From contig JARLGE010000114.1 in assembly GCA_031296215.1 (NCBI GenBank), forward strand, positions 1 to 64,000: a stretch of DNA of 64,000 nt, in the 5' to 3' direction. Below the pieces are notes generated by a model, which made no database searches, was not told the DNA's origin, and saw only the letters and a list, made by a program, of their open reading frames with translations. The position numbers and the translations under genes were made by a program. This DNA comes from Occallatibacter sp. (GTDB lineage Bacteria; Acidobacteriota; Terriglobia; Terriglobales; Acidobacteriaceae). The first letter of the stretch is position 1. Every line of letters starts with the position of its first letter. Positions 29,453 through 37,059 of this stretch are shown piece after piece.

Positions 29453-29622
29453 GAATAGGACTCCCTCCTTCGAAAACTCCATCCCAATTCAGGTTTAATC
29501 AGAGAAGAATCTCATCTTTCTCGCGAACGATCTGTCCTCTCTTGCTTACGCTCATTTTTTTTTGACAGGAATTGGAGCGGGGCGGTTCGTTGGATGCCTG
29601 GCAAGGAACCTGCCTTGTTCGC

Positions 29623-30675
29623 TCAGCCGTACGTGGCCATCTGCCCTGTGTGCGCGCCGGCCGCAACGGCCTGCTGATCGCGAAGGGTGAGGACGGGGCA
29701 GCGGGCGTGGGCCAGGACACGGTAGATAGTGCGGTCGCGGGCCAGGTCCTGGAAGAGCGAACGATGGCGTGCTCCGAGCACGATCAGGTTCGCCTGGCGC
29801 TCCGAGGCCATGGCCAGGATCTCGATGGCGGGATTGCCGTGGACGACGTGGGGCTCGACCCGGACATTGCAGGCGGCCGCCGTCTCCGTGGCAAGGATGC
29901 GGAGTTCGTGCAGGGCCGCCGAATCCAGGGCGGCGGGCTGGCCGCTACGACCGCCCGATGGGTCTGAGAGTTCGGCCGCCGGCGGCAGAACGTGCAGCAG
30001 CAGCAGCTTTGCGTTCAGACTTTCGGCGATCCGACAGGCAAGCGCTGCGCCCGGGCGGGAGGTCTCTCGCAACGTGGTGGCGTGGAGCACGGCGCTTTCT
30101 CCGTTGCTCGCGGCCACCGGGATATGAGCCTCGGGACCCACGGTGATGACCGGGAGGTTGACCGAGCGCAGCACTTGTTCTGCCACGGAGCCGAGGAGCA
30201 ACTTGCCCAGCTTGCTCCGGCTCCGGGTACCGAGGAGCAGGCGGCCGGCCTGGAACTGGCGGGCCGCGGCTCCGATCTGCTGAGAGGCGCTTCCTTCGCG
30301 CACCAGGGCGTCGCAGGCAAGGTTCTGCCGACGGGCCAGGGCGCACCAGGGCTCAAGGGTGTTGGCGGCAAAATCCAATGCGCCGGCCGGGTCGTAGTAG
30401 GGCATTCCGGCGGCGTCGGCGGTCATGGACGCGGAGGTGGCCAGCACATGGAGCAGCAGCAGGCGCGCTCCGCTCTGCGCCGCCTGCTGCAAGGCAAAGG
30501 GCATCAGGCGGTCCAGTTCCGTCAGGTCGGTGGCCACAAGAATCACCGCGGGATGAATCCACCGTTCCATCGATTGATCCATCCAAAGATCGGAGCTTCG
30601 ATCCGTCAATCCATCCGGGCCTTCCAAAGGATCCGGGACCGGGCCCGTTGGGGAAGCAGGAGCTGAATCCGTCAT
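29623..30675 (-). CDS. Tandem universal stress protein
   Basis: A 350-residue protein with two UspA domains after a 45-residue disordered, Pro-rich head. Domain 1 (about 45-185) contains RLLLGTRSRSKLGKLLLGSV, close to the ATP-binding G-x2-G-x9-G-S/T loop; domain 2 (about 195-335) contains NLIVLGARHRSLFQDLARDR, where the loop is less conserved. The start is taken as ATG 30675, because the upstream stretch contains the divergent promoter region. It is divergent from the CheX-like gene and is the second double-Usp protein in this island. Confidence 0.88.
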   Translation of the reverse strand: MTDSAPASPTGPVPDPLEGPDGLTDRSSDLWMDQSMERWIHPAVILVATDLTELDRLMPFALQQAAQSGARLLLLHVLATSASMTADAAGMPYYDPAGALDFAANTLEPWCALARRQNLACDALVREGSASQQIGAAARQFQAGRLLLGTRSRSKLGKLLLGSVAEQVLRSVNLPVITVGPEAHIPVAASNGESAVLHATTLRETSRPGAALACRIAESLNAKLLLLHVLPPAAELSDPSGGRSGQPAALDSAALHELRILATETAAACNVRVEPHVVHGNPAIEILAMASERQANLIVLGARHRSLFQDLARDRTIYRVLAHARCPVLTLRDQQAVAAGAHTGQMATYG

Positions 30676-30724
30676 GGCCTTCACCTCACACCAGAAATCG
30701 TGGCACCGATTGGATGGGGGAGAT

Positions 30725-30760
30725 GTGACATGGGACACCCCAATCGGTGATTTGCCCCAC
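30725..30760. promoter_or_regulatory. Two imperfect CRP-type half-site pairs between Usp and CheX-like genes
   Basis: GTGA-N6-ACAC at 30725-30738 and GTGA-N6-CCAC at 30747-30760 each match seven of the eight positions of GTGA-N6-TCAC. They lie 50-85 bp before the Usp start. Single matches of this quality arise by chance, so confidence is low, but two within 36 bp in the regulator's own neighbourhood are worth noting. Confidence 0.25.
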
Positions 30761-30951
30761 TCGTCTCCAAGCCGTCGGCGCCGTGTCCGCGGTGCCTCGG
30801 TTTGGTTTCCCGGATGGCCGATTGCCTAACCGCTTTCCAATGACCACAGACGCAGGCGGAGGGCGCAGATACTTAACACTTTCAGAGAATTGCCCGATGA
30901 AATGGAGTAGGAGCTGGAAGATTGAATCGACTTGTTGGGCAGTAGGGAGCC

Positions 30952-31416
30952 ATGCGGGCACAGTTAGACGAACAAAGCGTAATCAAGGCCAATGCACAAT
31001 TCTGGGAGCAGATGCTGGCCATGAATCTGGAAGCGCTGCCGTCGGCCGGGGAGTCTTGCCTGAAGGCGGGACACTTGTACGGCTGGGTGGCGCTCACAGG
31101 CGTGTGGATGGGGCGCGTCGAGGTGCGGATGACGACCAGCCTAGCCTACGAGGCCACCTCGGCCATGATGATGCAACCGGTGGATACGGTGGCCGAGGCG
31201 GACGCCTTGGACGCCGCCAAGGAGATCGCCAACATGATTGCCGGCACCATCAAGTCCTCGCTGCCGCGGCCCTGCTCCATGACGGTGCCGGAGTCTGTTG
31301 TCGTCCCGGAGGGCTTCTGCGGCCCGGACCGGACCGAGGACACGCTGCTGGTCGCCTTCCGCCATGCAGCCGGCGACCTGTTGGTCCGGATCTGGGAGCA
31401 GGAGTGCACCGCCTGA
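30952..31416 (+). CDS. CheX-like chemotaxis phosphatase domain protein
   Basis: A 154-residue single-domain protein of the CheC/CheX/FliY phosphatase type. The catalytic pair E91-x2-N94 stands in DAAKEIANMIAGTIKSSLP, the typical helix that dephosphorylates CheY-P; CheX has one such helix, as here. It starts with ATG 30952 after AGTAGGGAG. No other chemotaxis gene is in the window, so the partner response regulator is unknown. Proximity to Usp and CRP genes suggests it may dephosphorylate a stress-related receiver domain instead of CheY. Confidence 0.8.
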   Translation: MRAQLDEQSVIKANAQFWEQMLAMNLEALPSAGESCLKAGHLYGWVALTGVWMGRVEVRMTTSLAYEATSAMMMQPVDTVAEADALDAAKEIANMIAGTIKSSLPRPCSMTVPESVVVPEGFCGPDRTEDTLLVAFRHAAGDLLVRIWEQECTA

Positions 31417-31738
31417 CGGAGGGTTAGGGAGAAGCCGGGGCGCAAGCGCGATCGGGGGGGGCGAGACTGGCCGCCGTTAGATTGCTGGCGCGCGGCCTTC
31501 CGGCGCCGAGTCGGTTGGCGCGAGAAATTTGAATTTCTTTATTGATTCCTTATCCGGTTCTTTTGTAAGGTTAGCTATGGAAATACAACTACACACATTC
31601 CATCCTTGTCGACTCCCCAAGAAAAAATAAGCTGAATTGCGTAGAAGAGCGCCTGCTCGTTTGCATTTATTTCCCCTTTTCGATGGGCGCAAAAAGATAC
31701 TGGAACTTCAACTGCAATCTCCCTGGAGGATAGGCGCA
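31417..31738. other. Leader region of the first TonB receptor
   Basis: This 322-bp space changes from GC-rich near the CheX-like gene to AT-rich in its second half, as expected for a promoter region. It contains the 14-bp palindrome GAAATT-TG-AATTTC at 31524-31537, a possible operator. I see no riboswitch pattern and no convincing open frame. Confidence 0.5.
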
Positions 31739-34700
31739 ATGGTGTATCGAATCGCTCGAAGTGTATCTACGGCGGTGTTGCTGGCGCTGGCGGTGCTGAT
31801 TGCATTGCCGGGCACGGTGGTTGGCCAGACGTTCCGCGGCGGCATCAACGGCACAGTGACGGATCAATCGGGAGCAGTGGTGCCCGGCGCAACGGTGGAA
31901 GCGACGGACACGGCAACCAATGCCGGACACAAGACGATCAGCTCGAGCGCCGGCGAGTTCAGTTTTCAGGACCTTCCGCTGGGCAGCTACACGATCACGG
32001 TAACTGCCTCCGGCTTCAAATCGACAACCGTGACCAAGGTCCCGGTGACCGCCGGCGTCATCTACACGCTGCCGGTGAAACTGGGCGTTGCGGCGGCCGG
32101 CGAAACGGTGGAAGTGAACGCCTCCGGCCTGGCGCTGGACACCACTTCAACGACGCAGACGACCGACATTCCTGAGATCACTGTGCAGGACATTCCGCTG
32201 AATGGCCGCGACTTTACCCAGCTGATCGGCTTGGCGCCGGGGTTTGCCGGCTACTCGCTGGGCGGCTTCGGCTCGGTGAACGGAACCCGCGGCAACCAGG
32301 TGAACTGGCAGATTGACGGCGCCGACAACAACGACTGGTGGCACAACATTCCCGCGGTCAATCAGGGGGGCGTCGAGAACATTGCCGGCGTTACCCTGCC
32401 CATCGATTCGATCGCCGAGTTCAGCCTGCAGACGCAATCCTCGGCGGAGGTGGGCCGCAACCCTGGCGGCAGCGTGAATCTGGTCACCAAATCCGGCACC
32501 AATGCCCTTCACGGCTCCATTTACTACTACGAGCGCAACCAGGCCCTGGCCGCGAAGAATCCTTTCAACACCCTGGGCTCGCTGCCCCTGGAGAACGTGC
32601 AGTGGGGCGCATCGCTGGGCGGTCCGTTCTGGAAGGACCACACCTTCTGGTTCACCAACTTCGAGAAGCAGAAGTTCAACATCGCTACCGGAGACACCGG
32701 GTACGAACCGAACCAGTACTACCAGTCGGCGGCTCTTGCGCTGCTGGCCAACAAGAACAACGCCTATGGCACGTATGCGCCGATCCCTGTGAATTCGGCC
32801 ACATCGCAGCTGCTCACCATTCTCTGGCCGGCCAGCCTGCTCACCGGCACTTCGCCGGGCGGAATTCAGAACGCTGCGCCGGAGTTCGGCTACAGTTACA
32901 ACGGCGTGGCCAAGGTGGACCACACCTTCAGCGACAAGCAGAGCATCTACGGCCGGGCATTCCTGGGCCAGGGAAACCAGACGGCTCCGGTGGACACCAC
33001 GGCCATCAACCCCTACTTCTTCGAGATTGGCCCCATCCACGTGTACAACTATTCGGCCGGTCACAACTGGTCGATTACTCCGGCCATCAGCAACAGCATC
33101 ACCGCAGGTGTAAACTACTTCCACCAGACCTTCTCCGACGGCAAGAGCGACTTTGCCAGCGTCGCAACGGCCGGCTTTATCACCGGCTCCCCGTTCGCCA
33201 ATTCCCCCAATATCAACATCGGCTACGACTTTGAGCCCACCGGCAACACCCCGCCGGAGGGTCGCCAGGATGTGACCGGCGCACTCGACGACGCCTTCAA
33301 CTGGACCAAGGGTAAGCACCAGTTGCGCATGGGCGGCGAATACCGGCGCGCGCAGGTGGACGAGTTCTACCATCGCCATGCCATTGGCTCTTTCAACTTC
33401 CTGGGCGGCCAGGGGCCGATCGGAGACGGCTCGGTGGCCTGGAACACCCCCGATTCCGATGTCGCGGCGCTGGCGGATTTCCTGGCCGGCTATCTGACCA
33501 AAGGCTCCATCGCGGTGGGGAACCCCGAGCGCCTGGTCGTCTCGCACGGATTCGACATCTTCGCGCAGGACAGCTATCAAGTCACCTCTGCCTTGAATGT
33601 GAACTTCGGCTTCCGCTGGGACTACATGCAGCCGATGAGCGACAACAAGAAGGATCTGTCGGTCTTCCGCCCCGGCCTTACACCGACCGGCCTCGCCTTC
33701 GTGGGACAGGACATCGGCCAGATCTTCGCCAGCGACTGGCACAGCATTAGCCCCCGCGTCGGATTCAGCTATCAGCCCAAGGGCATGCAGGGGCTGGTGA
33801 TCCGCGGCGGCGGTGGCCTGTTCTTCGACTCGCCCAACGCCAATCCCTTCCTTGACAACCGCCCCGGCAACAGCGCCCCGAACGGGCTGGAAGGCAACCC
33901 CGGCGGTTCCAGCCCGGTCTTCACCATTACCACCGGGGCTACCACGATTGTGCCCGGCCAGGAAATTATCCCGACGCAAACGCTGGCTTGCACTCAGTCC
34001 AATCCCTGCGGCGCTTTCAGCGTGTCGCCAAACTTCCGCTCCCCATACAACTTGAACTTCAACATCCAGATCGAGCAGTCGCTGGGCTCGAAGGCCTTCA
34101 TGCAGGTCGGCTACGTCGGCAGCGAGGGACGCAAACTGCTCAGCCTGCTGAACATCAATCAGCCCTACCTGGGCGGCGATCCGGGGCCTTACAGCGGCAG
34201 CTTCGGCGGCAACTACTACTCCGATATCAACCAGGTGCAGAGCATCGGAACCTCCAACTACAATTCCCTGCAGGCTATCTTCCGCACCACCGATTGGCAC
34301 GGCCTTACCTCGCAAGCCGCTTATACATGGGGCCACAACCTGGACGAAGTGACGGCCTATCGCGGCGCCCTGCCGCAGGACAGCTACAACTTCAAGAGCA
34401 AGATCCCGCACGATGCCGGCGACTACGGCAACTCCGACTTCGATACCCGCAACTCCATGGTGGGATACATCAACTACGACGTTCCCACCTTGGGTGGTCC
34501 GAAGGCGCTCACCGGCGGCTGGTCGCTGAACTCCGCCTTCGGGTTCAAGGGCGGCCAGCCCATCACCGTCTACAACAGCGGCGACACCAGCGGCACCAAC
34601 GAATACACCCAGCGCGTCAACCAGATCGCCAACCCGTTTGCCGGGGTCAGCCACGCGATCCAGACCAACTCCAGCGGCGGCAAGTATGTGCAGTGGCTCA

Positions 34701-35044
34701 ACCCCAACGCATTTGTTGCCCCGCCCAACAACACCTGGGGCACCATCGCCCGCAACAGCATCTTCGGGCCAGGCTACGAGGACTTCGACCTTTCGGTGTT
34801 CAAGAACACCAAGTTCGAAATCCACGATTTCCCCATCGACACGCAGTTCCGCGCCGAGATGTACAACCTGTTCAACCGTGTGAACCTGGCCAGCCCGGCG
34901 TGCACGCAGCTGTGCAGCGACTACTTCGGGTCCGGCTCGGGATTCGGCACCAGCGGATCGACGATCGGCTCCGGCAATTACTCTCCAGGCATCGGTCCCG
35001 GCGAGCCGTTCAACGTGCAGCTGGCGCTGAAGATCATCTTCTAG
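31739..35044 (+). CDS. Oar-like TonB-dependent outer membrane receptor
   Basis: A 1101-residue outer-membrane transporter. A signal peptide (1-30, ending GTVVGQ) precedes a carboxypeptidase-regulatory-like Ig domain (about 33-115, GTVTDQSGAVVPGATVEATD), then a plug domain (about 140-255, with VQDIPLNGRDFTQLIGLAPG and QIDGADNNDW), then a large barrel ending in NVQLALKIIF with the terminal Phe needed for BAM assembly. This architecture is expanded in Acidobacteria and imports oligosaccharides or other large nutrients. GGAGGA precedes ATG 31739; the open frame begins earlier without function. No SusD partner follows. A terminator and heptamer arrays end the unit. Confidence 0.95.
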   Translation: MVYRIARSVSTAVLLALAVLIALPGTVVGQTFRGGINGTVTDQSGAVVPGATVEATDTATNAGHKTISSSAGEFSFQDLPLGSYTITVTASGFKSTTVTKVPVTAGVIYTLPVKLGVAAAGETVEVNASGLALDTTSTTQTTDIPEITVQDIPLNGRDFTQLIGLAPGFAGYSLGGFGSVNGTRGNQVNWQIDGADNNDWWHNIPAVNQGGVENIAGVTLPIDSIAEFSLQTQSSAEVGRNPGGSVNLVTKSGTNALHGSIYYYERNQALAAKNPFNTLGSLPLENVQWGASLGGPFWKDHTFWFTNFEKQKFNIATGDTGYEPNQYYQSAALALLANKNNAYGTYAPIPVNSATSQLLTILWPASLLTGTSPGGIQNAAPEFGYSYNGVAKVDHTFSDKQSIYGRAFLGQGNQTAPVDTTAINPYFFEIGPIHVYNYSAGHNWSITPAISNSITAGVNYFHQTFSDGKSDFASVATAGFITGSPFANSPNINIGYDFEPTGNTPPEGRQDVTGALDDAFNWTKGKHQLRMGGEYRRAQVDEFYHRHAIGSFNFLGGQGPIGDGSVAWNTPDSDVAALADFLAGYLTKGSIAVGNPERLVVSHGFDIFAQDSYQVTSALNVNFGFRWDYMQPMSDNKKDLSVFRPGLTPTGLAFVGQDIGQIFASDWHSISPRVGFSYQPKGMQGLVIRGGGGLFFDSPNANPFLDNRPGNSAPNGLEGNPGGSSPVFTITTGATTIVPGQEIIPTQTLACTQSNPCGAFSVSPNFRSPYNLNFNIQIEQSLGSKAFMQVGYVGSEGRKLLSLLNINQPYLGGDPGPYSGSFGGNYYSDINQVQSIGTSNYNSLQAIFRTTDWHGLTSQAAYTWGHNLDEVTAYRGALPQDSYNFKSKIPHDAGDYGNSDFDTRNSMVGYINYDVPTLGGPKALTGGWSLNSAFGFKGGQPITVYNSGDTSGTNEYTQRVNQIANPFAGVSHAIQTNSSGGKYVQWLNPNAFVAPPNNTWGTIARNSIFGPGYEDFDLSVFKNTKFEIHDFPIDTQFRAEMYNLFNRVNLASPACTQLCSDYFGSGSGFGTSGSTIGSGNYSPGIGPGEPFNVQLALKIIF

Positions 35045-35050
35045 AGGCGG

Positions 35051-35074
35051 TGGTCAGTGATCAGTGGTCAGTGA
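35051..35074. repeat. Heptamer array TGGTCAG after the TonB receptor
   Basis: TGGTCAG-TGATCAG-TGGTCAG starts 6 nt after the receptor stop codon. It is the inverted counterpart of the array at 35216-35260, on the other side of the hairpin terminator. Confidence 0.8.
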
Positions 35075-35134
35075 ACGCCTGCCAACTGATAGCCCGCCGG
35101 CGAAGACGGAAGTGGATTGAAGACTTCAAACGAA

Positions 35135-35170
35135 CAAGAAAACCCCCACTACAAGGCGGGGGTTTTCTTG
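35135..35170. terminator. Strong bidirectional hairpin terminator
   Basis: CAAGAAAACCCCC and GGGGGTTTTCTTG form a perfect 13-bp stem with a 10-nt loop. The A-rich and T-rich stem flanks allow intrinsic termination in both directions, fitting the convergent TonB receptor (plus) and aminotransferase (minus) genes. Confidence 0.85.
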
Positions 35171-35215
35171 CGCTGCGGGGGTCGATGAAATGAAACCGCA
35201 GTTGCCGGTGGAGAA

Positions 35216-35260
35216 CTGATCACTGACCACTGATCGCGGACCACCGACCACTAACCACTG
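35216..35260. repeat. Heptamer array CTGACCA before the aminotransferase stop
   Basis: Six units of the CTGACCA family (CTGATCA, CTGACCA, CTGATCG, CGGACCA, CCGACCA, CTAACCA) plus CTG end 3 nt from the aminotransferase stop at 35264-35266. They are inverted relative to the array at 35051-35074. Confidence 0.8.
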
Positions 35261-35263
35261 CTT

Positions 35264-36484
35264 TTACGACAGATGGCTGAACGGGTGCTCGGCCAGTCTG
35301 CCGGGGAGCTGGGGCGGGACCAGGCCGGAGGTGTTGGTCGCCATGACTTCCTTGAATGCCTTGCGGAAGGCGAGCATCTCGTCGTGGGTGCCGACGGTGA
35401 TGCGCACCTGGGTGGGCCAGGCCGGCCAGATGCGGCCGATGTAAATCTCCTTGGCGGCCATGGCGGCCAGCACCTGCTTGCCGGGCCGCCCGGTTTCGAG
35501 CATGAAGCAATTGCTCTCCGACGGCGTGGTCGCATGGCCTTCGCTCTTCAGCCAGGCGATCGTGTCGACGCGGACATCGCCGATGATCTTCTTGCGCGAG
35601 GCCACCAGGTCCGGTTGCAACAGGCTGGTCTTGGCCGCGGCTACCGCGGTGATGGGCAGCGCGTTGAACCCACCGTGCACGGAAATCTTCTTCAGCAGGT
35701 CGGGGCGTCCAATGGCGAAGCCCATGCGGATTCCCGCCATGCCGTAGAGCTTGGAGAAGGTGCGAAGAACGATAACGTTTTTGCCTTGCTTCACGAAATC
35801 CAGTGAGCGCGGCTCGTCGCAGAGGTGGATGTAGGCTTCGTCGATGAGCAGGATCGTGTCCTTGGGCGCGTTGGCCACGGCGTACTCGATGTCGGCGCGG
35901 GCGGTGCAGGTGCCTGTGGGGTTGTTGGGGTTGCAGATATAGAGGACGCCGGGCGTGGAGGAAGCGGCGAGCATGGCCTTGATGTCGTGCGCGGCCGCGC
36001 CCTTGGGATCGGCCAGCGGGACCTTGATGACCGGAGCGCCGGAGACCTGCGCGGCCCACATGGGCGCTTCGTAGCCCGGGTCGGCGATCACAAGCGGCTT
36101 GTTTTTATCGGTAAAGGTCAGCACCGTGTAGTGGAGCGGCTCGCTGGAGCCGGAAAACGCCATCACCGAATCGGGATCCAGGCCCTCCATCTTGGCGAAG
36201 GTCCCGGTCAGGTCTTCCTCCATGTCCATCAGATACCGCCCGCCCCTGGGAATAATGTCGGCAATGGCCTGGCGCGCGGCTTCGCAGGGTCCGAGAGGGT
36301 TCTCGTTGGCGTCGATATGAATGCCCTTGTTGGGGTCTGCGAAATGGGGGCGCTGAGCCAGGGCGAGATGGGCTTCGGTGAGGATGGGCATGGTCGCCAG
36401 CGCCGAGGCGCCGGCGGCAAAGCGGAAGAAGGTGCGGCGGGAGAAACCGCTCGAGGCAATGGAGTCAACAACAGGCGAGGTCAT
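35264..36484 (-). CDS. Tat-exported class I/II aminotransferase (HisC-like)
   Basis: A 406-residue PLP-dependent fold-type I protein similar to histidinol-phosphate aminotransferases: DANENPLGPCEAARQAI, ICNPNNPTGT, the Asp of LLIDEAYIHL and the PLP lysine in RTFSKLYGMAGIRMGF are all present. Unlike cytosolic HisC it begins with a twin-arginine signal, S15-R-R-T-F-F followed by AAGASALATMPILTEAHLALA, so it should be folded with cofactor and exported. ATG 36484 has AGGAG nine nt upstream; a TTG at 36493 is the alternative. A periplasmic aminotransferase is rare; the substrate is unknown. It converges on the TonB receptor. Confidence 0.88.
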   Translation of the reverse strand: MTSPVVDSIASSGFSRRTFFRFAAGASALATMPILTEAHLALAQRPHFADPNKGIHIDANENPLGPCEAARQAIADIIPRGGRYLMDMEEDLTGTFAKMEGLDPDSVMAFSGSSEPLHYTVLTFTDKNKPLVIADPGYEAPMWAAQVSGAPVIKVPLADPKGAAAHDIKAMLAASSTPGVLYICNPNNPTGTCTARADIEYAVANAPKDTILLIDEAYIHLCDEPRSLDFVKQGKNVIVLRTFSKLYGMAGIRMGFAIGRPDLLKKISVHGGFNALPITAVAAAKTSLLQPDLVASRKKIIGDVRVDTIAWLKSEGHATTPSESNCFMLETGRPGKQVLAAMAAKEIYIGRIWPAWPTQVRITVGTHDEMLAFRKAFKEVMATNTSGLVPPQLPGRLAEHPFSHLS

Positions 36485-37059
36485 GATCGGCAAGGCTCCT
36501 TGAGGCGAGGATGGGCTGAACAGGCGCTGGGCTCGTGCGCGGGAGCGCCAGGGCAGGAGTATCGTTACGGGGATTGAGGACGGGGAAAGAGGGTCCCATA
36601 CCTGAAGGTAACGTTGAATGGCCTTAAAGACAAGGGGAAATGCGGATTCGAAGCCGCGATGGGAAGGCGCGCCAGGCGCGGGAACCCGGTGCGGCGGTGC
36701 CGCCGGAAGGAAGGGTCAGTCGCCGCAGCCGAGCGGCATCCCGTTTGGGCTGGAGCGATGCGCAGCGGGCAGAGGGCCTGGCGTGTCCCGCCGGCGGGTA
36801 ACGGCGCGATCCCCATCCGGGAATGAGCAGTGTTCGCCGCTGTGGGCTGTGTGGTACACTTCGTCCGGTAAACGCTTTCTGCCCGCTGAGCGCGTTCTAG
36901 GGCGCCGCCTTGCGGGCTTTTGGACCAGGCCGGGCCGGGGCGCGCGGGTTTTTTATCCGGAAACGCCTTGCCGCTTGACAAGTACAGCAGTAAAGCCATT
37001 TACTCAAGGGCGAAGGTCCGCGGGCTACAGGAACAAATTCACTCCTTTCAGGTGACGCA
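36485..37059. other. Intergenic region between aminotransferase and symporter
   Basis: This 575-bp divergent space holds no gene I can support; a 145-codon open frame in it (36618-37055) has a composition typical of chance frames (many Arg, Gly, Pro). Near its end GCCCGC (36881-36886) can pair with GCGGGC (36912-36917) followed by TTTT, a weak attenuator candidate, and then comes a sigma-70-like promoter. Confidence 0.5.
36975..37004 (+). promoter_or_regulatory. Sigma-70-like promoter of the symporter operon
   Basis: A consensus -35 TTGACA (36975-36980), an 18-bp spacer and -10 TTTACT (36999-37004) lie 55 bp before ATG 37060. This is the only perfect -35 hexamer I noticed in front of a gene in the window. 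Confidence 0.55.

Noticed and set aside
32147-34825. 892-codon open frame on the minus strand opposite the first TonB receptor
   Set aside because: It lies fully inside the receptor gene, has His/Val/Gly-rich chance composition and no recognisable domain; long opposite frames are expected in GC-rich genes.
36640-36720. Possible tRNA around a GATTCGAAG sequence
   Set aside because: The flanking stems do not pair as a T-arm and no acceptor or anticodon arm can be formed.
36618-37055. 145-codon open frame upstream of the symporter
   Set aside because: Arg/Gly/Pro-rich, no ribosome site, no domain, and it overlaps the promoter at 36975-37004.
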